Below are positions 6,619-13,475 of a DNA stretch of 14,606 bases, piece by piece. Below the pieces are notes generated by a model. It was not told the origin of the DNA. It searched no databases and saw nothing but the letters and a program-made list of their open reading frames with translations. A program made the translations under genes and the position numbers. Every line of letters starts with the position of its first letter. Position 1 is the first letter of the stretch. Location of the stretch: assembly GCA_026169575.1 (NCBI GenBank), contig JAPFCT010000329.1, forward strand, positions 1 to 14,606, given 5' to 3'. Source of the stretch: Faecalimonas sp. GTDB lineage: Bacteria > Bacillota_A > Clostridia > Lachnospirales > Lachnospiraceae.

Positions 6619-8580
6619 TCAGTCATTTCCGAGCATCTCCAGAAATGTTTCCTCGGAAATGATCGGCACGCCAAGCTCTCTTGCCTTTTTATTCTTGGAT
6701 GACGTGGATTCCACATCATTATTGATCAGCCAGTTTGTCTTTGAAGTGACAGATCCGGTGACTTTTCCGCCTTTGCTCTCAATGACCTCTTTCACTTCAT
6801 TCCGGTTGGCAAAATGATTCACACTTCCCGTGATCACAAAATTCATACCTGCAAAAATCTGTTCTGTCTGCTCTGACTCTTTCTTGGGGATCTCTACTTC
6901 CGCGAGCAGTCTGAAAAATTCTTCCCGGTGCTCTTCCACCGCAAAATAGTCTGCAAATGCCCTTGCGATCACATCACCGACTCCCTGGATCTCATTTAAG
7001 AGCTCCACATCTGCCTGAAGCATTTTCTCTACATCATAGTCAAACGCACGGCAGATCATCTTCGCATTCGACAACCCGATATTCGCGATCCCAAGCCCAT
7101 AGATCAGCTTCGGCAATGTTGTCTTTCTTGCTTTCTCTATACTTGTCTGAAGGTTTTTATAAGACTTCTCTCCAAATCCTTCCATCGAACGGATCTCTTC
7201 TTCATACCGCTCCAGATGAAAAATATCCGAAAAATGACGGATAAATCCGCGCGTAATAAATTTCTCGAGCGTAGCCTCAGAAAGTCCGTCGATGTTGAGT
7301 GCATCCCTGCTGACAAACAACGAAAAGGCCTTGATATGTTTTGCTCCGCAGTCTGGATTTGTACAGTATAATGTCTTCGTATCACTGACCTGGCGCACTT
7401 CTGTTGCGCCTTTGCATGCCGGACACTGTTCCGGTACCTGGATCATCCCGCTGCGCGTAAGATTCTCCGCGATCTGCGGAATGATCATATTTGCCTTGTA
7501 CACCTGGATCGTATCTCCAATCCCAAGCTCCAGTTCTTCCATAATACTTAGATTATGGACACTTGCACGGCTGACTGTCGTTCCCTCAAGTTCTACCGGA
7601 TCAAAGATCGCCACCGGGTTGATCAGCCCGGTTCTTGACGGACTCCACTCGATCTCCCTTAAAATTGTCTCCCGGATCTCATCCGCCCATTTAAACGCAA
7701 AGGAATCTCTTGGAAATTTCGCTGTACTTCCAAGTGACTTCCCGTAAGCAATGTCATCGTAAGTCAACACAAGTCCATCCGACGGAATATCATTTTCTTC
7801 AATATGCTCTTCAAAGAAGCAGACACGTTCCTCAAGCGTCTCTCTTGTCACCTCATAGTGCTCTACCACGTCAAATCCTTGTTCCTTCAGCCAGGCAAGC
7901 TGAAAGTTCCTTGAATTTTTAAAGTCCACCCCTTCTGCCCGCACAAGCGAAAATGCAAAAAACTGTACATTTCTCCGGGCTGTGATCTCATTGTTGAGCT
8001 GCCGCACTGAACCGCTGCACAGATTTCTCGGATTCTTATATTTTGCATCCACTTCTTCGATCTCTTCGTTGATTTTCTTAAAATCCCGATAGCCGATGAC
8101 AGCCTCTCCGCGCAGGATCAGCTCTCCCTGATAAGCAATGCGGAGCGGTACATTCCGAAATACTCTCGCATTGTTTGTGATCACTTCCCCGACTTCCCCG
8201 TTTCCACGCGTGACTGCCTTTTTCAGCTCTCCGCCTTTATAAGTCAGCACGATCGTAAGCCCGTCAAGCTTCCAGGAGATCACCGCCTTCTGCGTTCCGA
8301 CAAACTCTTTAAGTCTGCTGATCTCCTTTGTCTTATCCAACGACAGCATCGGCTTCTCATGCCGTTCCTTCGGGAGTTCGCTTAACACTTCATATCCTAC
8401 GTTCACCGTCGGACTGTTTGCCATCGTAATGCCAAGTTCCTGCTCCAGCGCAAGCAGTTCATCATACAGCTTGTCATATTCATGGTTGCTCATGATCTCC
8501 TGTGCATCCTGATAGTAAGCCTTTCCCGCCTGATTTAACAGCTGCACCAATTCCTGCATTCTCTGCTTTTTCTGTTCCAT
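6619..8580 (-). CDS. ligA: NAD-dependent DNA ligase LigA (variant active-site signature)
   Basis: Seals nicks in DNA during replication and repair using NAD+. It has 653 residues, normal for LigA. Domains: Ia NMN-binding helices (1-65), adenylation domain with the nucleophile K104 in S-W-K-L-D-G, OB fold (about 310-380), C4 zinc finger C386, C389, C406 and C411, helix-hairpin-helix repeats (about 420-560), and a C-terminal BRCT domain (about 575-653). The catalytic Lys, R-G-E at 158-160 and F-K-W at 296-298 are kept. Several otherwise conserved residues differ from E. coli LigA: the Glu two before the catalytic Lys is Ser, Y-H of domain Ia is Y-Y, the Asp equivalent to D32 is Asn, and T-R-G-D-G is T-R-G-N-G. 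The ATG follows GAGGAG with good spacing, and this site lies inside the end of the upstream pseudouridine synthase gene, only three bases away, so the genes are coupled. No clear terminator follows. Confidence 0.95.
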   Translation of the reverse strand: MEQKKQRMQELVQLLNQAGKAYYQDAQEIMSNHEYDKLYDELLALEQELGITMANSPTVNVGYEVLSELPKERHEKPMLSLDKTKEISRLKEFVGTQKAVISWKLDGLTIVLTYKGGELKKAVTRGNGEVGEVITNNARVFRNVPLRIAYQGELILRGEAVIGYRDFKKINEEIEEVDAKYKNPRNLCSGSVRQLNNEITARRNVQFFAFSLVRAEGVDFKNSRNFQLAWLKEQGFDVVEHYEVTRETLEERVCFFEEHIEENDIPSDGLVLTYDDIAYGKSLGSTAKFPRDSFAFKWADEIRETILREIEWSPSRTGLINPVAIFDPVELEGTTVSRASVHNLSIMEELELGIGDTIQVYKANMIIPQIAENLTRSGMIQVPEQCPACKGATEVRQVSDTKTLYCTNPDCGAKHIKAFSLFVSRDALNIDGLSEATLEKFITRGFIRHFSDIFHLERYEEEIRSMEGFGEKSYKNLQTSIEKARKTTLPKLIYGLGIANIGLSNAKMICRAFDYDVEKMLQADVELLNEIQGVGDVIARAFADYFAVEEHREEFFRLLAEVEIPKKESEQTEQIFAGMNFVITGSVNHFANRNEVKEVIESKGGKVTGSVTSKTNWLINNDVESTSSKNKKARELGVPIISEETFLEMLGND

Positions 8581-8583
8581 ATT

Positions 8584-9348
8584 CTACTCCTCATATACGG
8601 TGTTGTTGGAAGAATCTTTCAACAGTTCATATAACTCATCCAGTTCCTTCTTCGTCACCTCTCGGTATTCACCGCTCTTTAGATCTCCCAGTTCGATATT
8701 CATCACTCGGATCCGCTCCAGTCTTGTCACCTGGTAGCCCAGATACTCACACATTCTGCGGATCTGACGGTTTAATCCCTGCGTCAGGATGATACGGAAT
8801 TTATATTTCCCGATCTTCTCGACTTTACATGGTCTTGTCACGGTATCTAAGATCGGCACTCCTTCCGACATCTTCCGCACAAACTCCTTTGTCACTTCTT
8901 TGTTGACAGTCACCTTGTACTCTTTCTCATGGCAGTTTCCCGCACGCATCATCTTATTAATGATATCCCCATTGTTTGTCATGAGCAGAAGCCCTTCGGA
9001 ATCTTTATCCAGTCTTCCGATGTAGGTGATCCGCGTCGGATAGTTTAAAAAACGGATAATATTTTTCTTCTCCCGCTTCTCCTCTGTGCATACGATCCCG
9101 GTCGGTTTATTGACTGCAAGCAGGACCATCCGGTCTTTTTTCTGTATCACTTTCTTTCCAACACATACTTCCTGCTCCTTCGTGACACGCATTCCCGTCT
9201 CCGCACGTCTGCCATCGACGGTGACTCTTCCGCTCTCGATCAGTCTGTCTGCCTCTCTCCTTGAGCAAACCCCTGCCTCACTCAAAAATTTATTCAGACG
9301 CACCGACTCTTTCGGTGTGTCAAATTCTCTCTCTATCTGATTACTCAC
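8584..9348 (-). CDS. RsuA/RluF-family rRNA pseudouridine synthase
   Basis: Converts a uridine in ribosomal RNA to pseudouridine. The sequence is closest in style to RluF (23S rRNA, E. coli U2604). With the GTG start at 9348 it has 254 residues: an S4 RNA-binding domain at about 16-60, then the synthase domain with the catalytic Asp (D114) in G-R-L-D-K-D-S-E-G-L-L, and the C-terminal G-L-N-R-Q-I-R-R-M-C signature at about 191-200. I preferred GTG 9348 because GGAG lies nine bases upstream; an in-frame GTG at 9363 adds five residues but has no ribosome binding site. Either choice overlaps the end of the upstream DHHW gene (GTGAGTAA, eight bases, with the chosen start), which points to translational coupling. 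RluB, RluE and RsuA relatives cannot be fully ruled out, so I leave the gene name open. Confidence 0.9.
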   Translation of the reverse strand: MSNQIEREFDTPKESVRLNKFLSEAGVCSRREADRLIESGRVTVDGRRAETGMRVTKEQEVCVGKKVIQKKDRMVLLAVNKPTGIVCTEEKREKKNIIRFLNYPTRITYIGRLDKDSEGLLLMTNNGDIINKMMRAGNCHEKEYKVTVNKEVTKEFVRKMSEGVPILDTVTRPCKVEKIGKYKFRIILTQGLNRQIRRMCEYLGYQVTRLERIRVMNIELGDLKSGEYREVTKKELDELYELLKDSSNNTVYEE

Positions 9349-10501
9349 TTTCCAACACTCCACTTAAATTATTGTCTGTAAAAAATGTATTTCCATTATA
9401 TAAAAACAATACATCCGTAATGCGGTCTTCCTCGATCAGTTCATCCAGATCTCCATAATAGTATCGCGGGTCTACAAGCACGATTTCTCTGTAGTAAGGC
9501 GTCAGAAACGGTACAAAGCAGTTCGCATAGGAGTCCTTCAGGACAAGCAGCCTTCTGTTCTTTTCTGAAGTTGTCTTAATGTCTACCAATGCATGATTCC
9601 CATTTAAGAACATTCCATACTTATCCTTTTCTTTAAGCTTCTCTGAACTGTACATGGAGGCGCTCTTTTCCTTCTCCTCCACATAGTTGACAACAACTTC
9701 TGTCTGTTCTCCCTTTGGAAGATAAATCTCTATGTTCTCCCTTCGCCCCCGCTCATATCCGCTTGTCGCCGAGAGTGTCCCGTTAAATTCCCCGGAAACC
9801 GTATATGGCTCTAACGGTTTCAGTTCCTCACCCGGAATCCCCAATGCTTCTGCCGACGCCTGAAATGCATAGTATGCTCCCTTTGTTGTCCAGTGGTGAT
9901 CGGTGCGGTAGTAGATTTCCTCATCTTTATGTGCCTTCAATGGCTCTGACACATCGATCCACCTGATCCCTGCACCGGAGACGATCTCTTCTGTCTTTCT
10001 CAGCTGTGCATCCTGGTCTTCCGTCACTGCAAATGCTGGAAGCTTTTCCTTCAGGATATTTGCCGCATTCGGAACGATCATCATGTGCATCTTCAGATCC
10101 GGGTATTTGCCGGCAAACGCTGTCACCGCATCCATATTTTCCTTGTAGGCACGTTCGTCAGTCACACTGATATCTTCCAGAAGATATCCGTCTTCTCCTT
10201 TAAAAACACCATTGGACTCTCTCTTTCCCAGCAGCAGATCAACATTTGTCTTTAAACTTACCCAGAAGTCTCTTGCAAGAAACTGGTCCGATTTATATTT
10301 TTCATACTGGCTCATGAACTTTCCATTTGCTACAGTCTCCATTGATATCTCCGGCTTTCCCGTCAGCATTCGGTTCTCTTCCTCCGAAAATTCTTTATCC
10401 TTTGTCATTCTGTCTGCCAGAACGGTAACTGCCGCCAGGAAAATAAATCCAAGCGCAACCCACAGTCTGACTTTTCTTCTCTTTCTGTCTACTCTTTTCA
10501 T
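9341..10501 (-). CDS. DHHW family (AlgX/AlgJ-like) surface O-acylation protein
   Basis: A 386-residue protein with a basic N terminus and one membrane anchor or signal segment (about residues 12-29); the remainder would face outward. It contains the family signature D-H-H-W at 201-204 and a likely partner Ser at 324 in L-K-D-S-Y, together resembling the SGNH-like catalytic site of AlgJ and AlgX, which place acetyl groups on alginate. It directly follows the MBOAT gene (21 bases apart), the typical partner that delivers acyl groups through the membrane. Start: the ATG at 10501 is the only in-frame choice, because a stop codon lies eight codons upstream. The strong AAGGGGAG site, however, is 15 bases away and better placed for a four-codon minileader (separate entry). 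The acceptor polymer cannot be told from sequence. Confidence 0.85.
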   Translation of the reverse strand: MKRVDRKRRKVRLWVALGFIFLAAVTVLADRMTKDKEFSEEENRMLTGKPEISMETVANGKFMSQYEKYKSDQFLARDFWVSLKTNVDLLLGKRESNGVFKGEDGYLLEDISVTDERAYKENMDAVTAFAGKYPDLKMHMMIVPNAANILKEKLPAFAVTEDQDAQLRKTEEIVSGAGIRWIDVSEPLKAHKDEEIYYRTDHHWTTKGAYYAFQASAEALGIPGEELKPLEPYTVSGEFNGTLSATSGYERGRRENIEIYLPKGEQTEVVVNYVEEKEKSASMYSSEKLKEKDKYGMFLNGNHALVDIKTTSEKNRRLLVLKDSYANCFVPFLTPYYREIVLVDPRYYYGDLDELIEEDRITDVLFLYNGNTFFTDNNLSGVLESE

Positions 10502-10524
10502 CTGCTGCTCATTCTTCTCCCCTT
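10498..10524 (-). promoter_or_regulatory. Ribosome binding site with four-codon minileader overlapping the DHHW start
   Basis: In the - direction AAGGGGAG (10524-10517) lies four bases before an ATG (10512) that opens a four-codon frame, Met-Ser-Ser-Arg, whose TGA stop overlaps the DHHW start as ATGA. The same ribosome binding site is 15 bases from the DHHW ATG, which is too far for efficient direct initiation. This geometry suggests termination and re-initiation, or chance. The stop codon of the MBOAT gene overlaps the beginning of the site. Confidence 0.45.
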
Positions 10525-11929
10525 AAAATCTGAAATACAAAAATGGATTATATGTCTCTGTCACCAGGTATGCAATTGATAACAAAAACATTCCCGCATA
10601 AACTATGCATGCAGATACTGCTTTTACTTTCCTGCTTCCATAAATAATTTCCTCAAAACTTTCATGTACCTTCGGCGATGATCCGGCTGCCGCGATCAAA
10701 AACAGTATAACATTTGTCGCAAGCAGATAAATCCCCATCGAATCCGCCACTGTCTTCGCCCCGATCCCAAACATCACACCAAGATATTTCCACGCAGATC
10801 CAAGTGTCGGACTAAAGAAAAATACCCAGCCGGTCATCACAAACAAAAGCGTGTAGAAATGTCTGAAGAATCCTGGAATCTTCTCCAGCCGATCCCCGAT
10901 CACGAATTTTTCAACGATCAAAAGCACTCCGTAATACACTCCCCACATCACAAAATTCCAGCTCGCTCCATGCCACAATCCCGTCAGAAACCATACGATC
11001 ATCAGATTGATGATGGTCCGTTCTGTTCCTTTCCGGTTTCCTCCAAGCGGGATGTATACATACTCGCGGAACCATGTTCCGAGTGAAATGTGCCATCTGC
11101 GCCAGAATTCTGTAATACTCTTTGATAAATATGGATAGTCGAAATTCTTCATAAATTCAAATCCAAGCATCTTTCCAAGCCCTACCGCCATATCTGAGTA
11201 GCCGCTGAAATCAAAATAAATCTGAAACGTGTAAGCGATACATCCGATCCATGCAGTCAGCACCGACATATCTGCAAACGCCATCGCCGATACTTTTGTA
11301 AATACCATCCCCGTCATATTTGCGATCAATACTTTTTTTGCAAGCCCGCGCACGAAATAGATCGCTCCATCGCCGAACTTCTCCATCGTAATCTCACGCT
11401 CACGGAGCTGCCGCTCCACATCTGTATATTTCACAATCGGTCCCGCGATCAGCTGCGGAAACATCGTCACATAGACTCCAAAAGAGACCAGATTCCGCTG
11501 CACCTGCACTTTTCCACGGTATACATCTATAATGTAAGATAATGTCTGAAACGTATAGAAGGAAATCCCGACTGGAAGCGCCAGTTCCTTATAAGGCAGT
11601 TCTACCGGCAGCACCGCATTCAGACTTTCGATCAAAAAGCCATAGTATTTAAAGAACCCAAGAATCAGAAGGTTCACACCAACTGCTATCACAACACTTT
11701 GTTTGGCCTTAAACGGATTTTCCAGATTCCGTTCAATATCAATTCCCGATACATAATTAAACAGAATCGACAGAATCATTAAAATGACATATACCGGTTC
11801 TCCCCATGCATAAAAAACAAGGCTGCAGAGCAAAAGCACGATGTTTTTCATCCTGCCCGGCACAAGGTGGTACACAAGCAGTGTCACCGGTAAAAACGTA
11901 AATAAAAAAACTATACTGCTAAATAACAT
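10523..11929 (-). CDS. MBOAT family membrane O-acyltransferase (AlgI/DltB-like)
   Basis: A 468-residue multi-pass membrane protein with about ten hydrophobic segments. MBOAT proteins pass an acyl group, usually acetyl, from a cytoplasmic donor to an extracytoplasmic acceptor or partner enzyme. Family marks: F-W-R-R-W-H-I-S-L-G at 275-284, the Y-I-P-L-G-G-N loop at 292-298, and the conserved catalytic His H320 in T-G-L-W-H-G-A-S-W. The length and the S-G-Y-S-D-M-A motif (242-248) match the AlgI/PatA branch rather than DltB in particular. The ATG has GGGGA eight bases upstream. It lies 52 bases after the DUF4358 gene and 21 bases before the DHHW gene. The set is most simply read as an O-acetylation machine for a wall or surface polysaccharide; the lack of dltA, dltC and dltD neighbours argues against D-alanylation. 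Confidence 0.93.
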   Translation of the reverse strand: MLFSSIVFLFTFLPVTLLVYHLVPGRMKNIVLLLCSLVFYAWGEPVYVILMILSILFNYVSGIDIERNLENPFKAKQSVVIAVGVNLLILGFFKYYGFLIESLNAVLPVELPYKELALPVGISFYTFQTLSYIIDVYRGKVQVQRNLVSFGVYVTMFPQLIAGPIVKYTDVERQLREREITMEKFGDGAIYFVRGLAKKVLIANMTGMVFTKVSAMAFADMSVLTAWIGCIAYTFQIYFDFSGYSDMAVGLGKMLGFEFMKNFDYPYLSKSITEFWRRWHISLGTWFREYVYIPLGGNRKGTERTIINLMIVWFLTGLWHGASWNFVMWGVYYGVLLIVEKFVIGDRLEKIPGFFRHFYTLLFVMTGWVFFFSPTLGSAWKYLGVMFGIGAKTVADSMGIYLLATNVILFLIAAAGSSPKVHESFEEIIYGSRKVKAVSACIVYAGMFLLSIAYLVTETYNPFLYFRF

Positions 11930-11981
11930 TCTTTTGTCCCCTTTTTATATTCTCTTGATCTTCTGCAGAAATACTCCCTCG

Positions 11982-12491
11982 CTACAAGGCTTTTTGAAAT
12001 GCCTGGTCGATCTTCTCTGCATCCTCCTTAATCACAAAAAGAATATAATTTCCCCTTACATCTATAATAGAATCTTCAATGAGTTTCGTCTGGCTTGCGC
12101 CGTACCCCTGAAAGCTCTCCTTTCTGGAATCCCGCCGCGCTTCTATGGCCTCTGTGACGGCATCTGACTGCTCTTCTGACTTTAATTTCACAAGAAGTAC
12201 TTCATCAACCTCCATCGTTCCCTCCCGAAACCATAACATCACTCCGTCATAATCATTTGCATTCAGCTGATAATTCCGACGAAGCATCTTATGATCCGCC
12301 TCTTGCATTCCGGAACCGTCCATCGATGTCTCTACCGCCTGCTTCATCTCTGTAAACGGAGTGTCACTTTCACCTTTTCTCAAAAGCAGAACTGCAACAT
12401 ACACGACCAGTATTCCAAGCAGCATCATTTGTGCAATAAAAATGATATCCAGTCCGTTTCTTCTCTCCCTGCTGTGAATTTTCCTTGTCAT
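11982..12491 (-). CDS. DUF4358-type membrane-anchored protein
   Basis: A 169-residue protein with one membrane segment near the N terminus (about residues 15-37) and a soluble outer domain of about 130 residues. The pattern of this domain (N-Y-Q-L-N-x-x-D-Y-D-G at about 73-83, a hydrophobic strand, then E-V-L-L-V-K, and a helix ending in V-T-E-A-I-E-A-R) fits the DUF4358 family, whose function is unknown. I chose the ATG at 12491, not the longer frame from 12524, because it overlaps the SGNH stop codon as ATGA and has GGAGGT nine bases upstream. The overlap indicates translational coupling with the SGNH gene. In related gut Firmicutes such proteins travel with MBOAT and DHHW genes, so a structural or accessory role in the acylation complex is a reasonable inference. 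Confidence 0.75.
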   Translation of the reverse strand: MTRKIHSRERRNGLDIIFIAQMMLLGILVVYVAVLLLRKGESDTPFTEMKQAVETSMDGSGMQEADHKMLRRNYQLNANDYDGVMLWFREGTMEVDEVLLVKLKSEEQSDAVTEAIEARRDSRKESFQGYGASQTKLIEDSIIDVRGNYILFVIKEDAEKIDQAFQKAL

Positions 12492-13243
12492 AAATCTGCC
12501 ACCTCCGCCATATTTACAAGCCATAGTGGATAAATCTCCGGACGGAGATGTACTCCATCCGGCTCATAATATTCATCCTTTATGATACCGGTATTGTCAA
12601 TAAATAGGATTCCTTCCTCTTCACAAAGTTCGCGCAGCGCCTGGTTAAACGCATCCAGCGCTGCATATTCTGGTGATTCATCAATTTTTATCTGCTGTAC
12701 CGGAAAAACAGAATTAATATAAACTGCTGTCTGCGGAAGTATCTCCCGAATATCTCTGACCACGCCTCTGTAATTCTCTTTAAAAGTGTTCGCATCACCA
12801 CCGGTTACCGCAATGTCATTCATCCCATAAGATAAAAAGATCACCTGTGGATTCAATGTTCTGACTGTGTCAAGTTTTTCTGTAACATCTGTCACTTTCA
12901 TTCCAAGTGCTGCAATGACGGAAGATTCCCTCAAAAAATCATATTCAATAAACCCTTCTGTAATCGAGTCTCCTAAAATGAGTGCATTCGAAAACCTCAC
13001 CTTCATCGACTGACTGTATAACTCCGGGTTCGTCTCCATCTCACTCCGTTCCAGTTCCAATATTTTCCCCTCGATCTGCGAAATGTCTGCCTGCTCCAGT
13101 TCCTGAAGAACTGCTGCACCTTTTTTTGTGTCTGCTTTTTCTGTTCTTTCTGGTGATATTTCCTTTCTGATGCCAGCTGCGAGAATCACTCCCGCAAGTA
13201 CACACACACCGCAGACCACAATCTTTTGTACGTTCTGCTTCAT
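12488..13243 (-). CDS. SGNH/GDSL hydrolase, membrane-anchored
   Basis: A 251-residue extracytoplasmic esterase or acyltransferase. It has an N-terminal membrane anchor (about residues 8-24), a charged linker (about 26-80) and an SGNH domain from about 84. Catalytic blocks: G-D-S-I with S93, Gly around 114, G-M-N-D with N142, and D-G-V-H with D229 and H232, all intact. The ATG follows AGGGG with seven bases spacing. It is the first large gene of the acylation operon and sits 11 bases after a 41-codon small ORF. It may remove acetyl groups or be the final transferase; the DHHW protein further down is a second candidate for either role. Confidence 0.9.
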   Translation of the reverse strand: MKQNVQKIVVCGVCVLAGVILAAGIRKEISPERTEKADTKKGAAVLQELEQADISQIEGKILELERSEMETNPELYSQSMKVRFSNALILGDSITEGFIEYDFLRESSVIAALGMKVTDVTEKLDTVRTLNPQVIFLSYGMNDIAVTGGDANTFKENYRGVVRDIREILPQTAVYINSVFPVQQIKIDESPEYAALDAFNQALRELCEEEGILFIDNTGIIKDEYYEPDGVHLRPEIYPLWLVNMAEVADL

Positions 13244-13254
13244 ATTGTTACCCC

Positions 13255-13380
13255 TTATTTTTTATTTCCGGCATGCCATTTTAGACATACAAAATGTGCC
13301 TGAGAACTCTCATGCATCATTCCTGCAAAATCCATCTCCAGACACATTCTGTGAAAAATCTGTTTGCTATTCTTTGCCAT
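13255..13380 (-). CDS. Candidate 41-residue small protein or leader peptide
   Basis: An ATG at 13380 opens 41 codons ending in TAA at 13255. The stop lies 11 bases before the SGNH start, so the stop codon abuts the SGNH ribosome binding site (TAAGGGG). A promoter with a perfect TATAAT lies directly upstream and would give a leader of about 17 bases. The ribosome binding site is weak (AAGG about 11 bases before the ATG), which lowers confidence. The product begins M-A-K-N-S-K, is rich in His, Met and Cys (three His, four Met after the start, two Cys), has no membrane segment and ends in a basic tail. I do not recognise it. The middle of the ORF overlaps a long hairpin, so the region may act as structured RNA instead of, or besides, being translated. 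Confidence 0.4.
   Translation of the reverse strand: MAKNSKQIFHRMCLEMDFAGMMHESSQAHFVCLKWHAGNKK
13289..13352 (-). ncRNA. Long hairpin in the leader of the SGNH operon
   Basis: In the - direction, bases 13352-13335 pair with 13305-13289 over about 17 bp: 14 bp including two G-U pairs, then one bulged G and 3 bp, around a loop of about 29 bases. On the + strand the same positions give A-C mismatches, so the structure suits only the - strand transcript. There is no proper T-run after it (only ATTTTG within the arm), so it is not a standard terminator. It could be an attenuator, a processing site or an mRNA stabiliser. Confidence 0.5.
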
Positions 13381-13399
13381 CCGAACACACGCCTTAGAA

Positions 13400-13423
13400 T
13401 AATATTATAGATTTATAATATTA
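13400..13423. repeat. Perfect AT-only inverted repeat over the promoter
   Basis: Arms TAATATTATA and TATAATATTA (10 bp each) flank the four-base loop GATT. It overlaps the -10 box and spacer of the candidate operon promoter. Being AT-only it would be a weak RNA hairpin, so a DNA-level role, such as operator or bent promoter DNA, is more likely than termination. Confidence 0.55.
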
Positions 13424-13433
13424 CAAATGTCTG
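13404..13433 (-). promoter_or_regulatory. Candidate promoter of the SGNH-to-ligA operon
   Basis: In the - direction, -35-like CAGACA (13433-13428, matching GACA of the consensus), an 18-base spacer and a perfect -10 TATAAT (13409-13404); transcription would start near 13397. The -10 lies inside a perfect 10-bp AT-only inverted repeat with a four-base loop (13400-13423), which could be a binding site or simply AT-rich promoter DNA. An alternative TTGTAA-17-TGTAAT pair lies slightly further upstream. Confidence 0.5.
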
Positions 13434-13475
13434 TTCTTTCTATTACAATTCTGTAACATTCTTTCAGGTCTTTTC

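Noticed and set aside
9395..9400. TATAAT on the - strand near the end of the DHHW gene, as an internal promoter for the pseudouridine synthase and ligA genes.
   Set aside because: No -35-like hexamer 16-18 bases upstream and no extended -10; it lies in coding sequence and may be chance. Not excluded experimentally.
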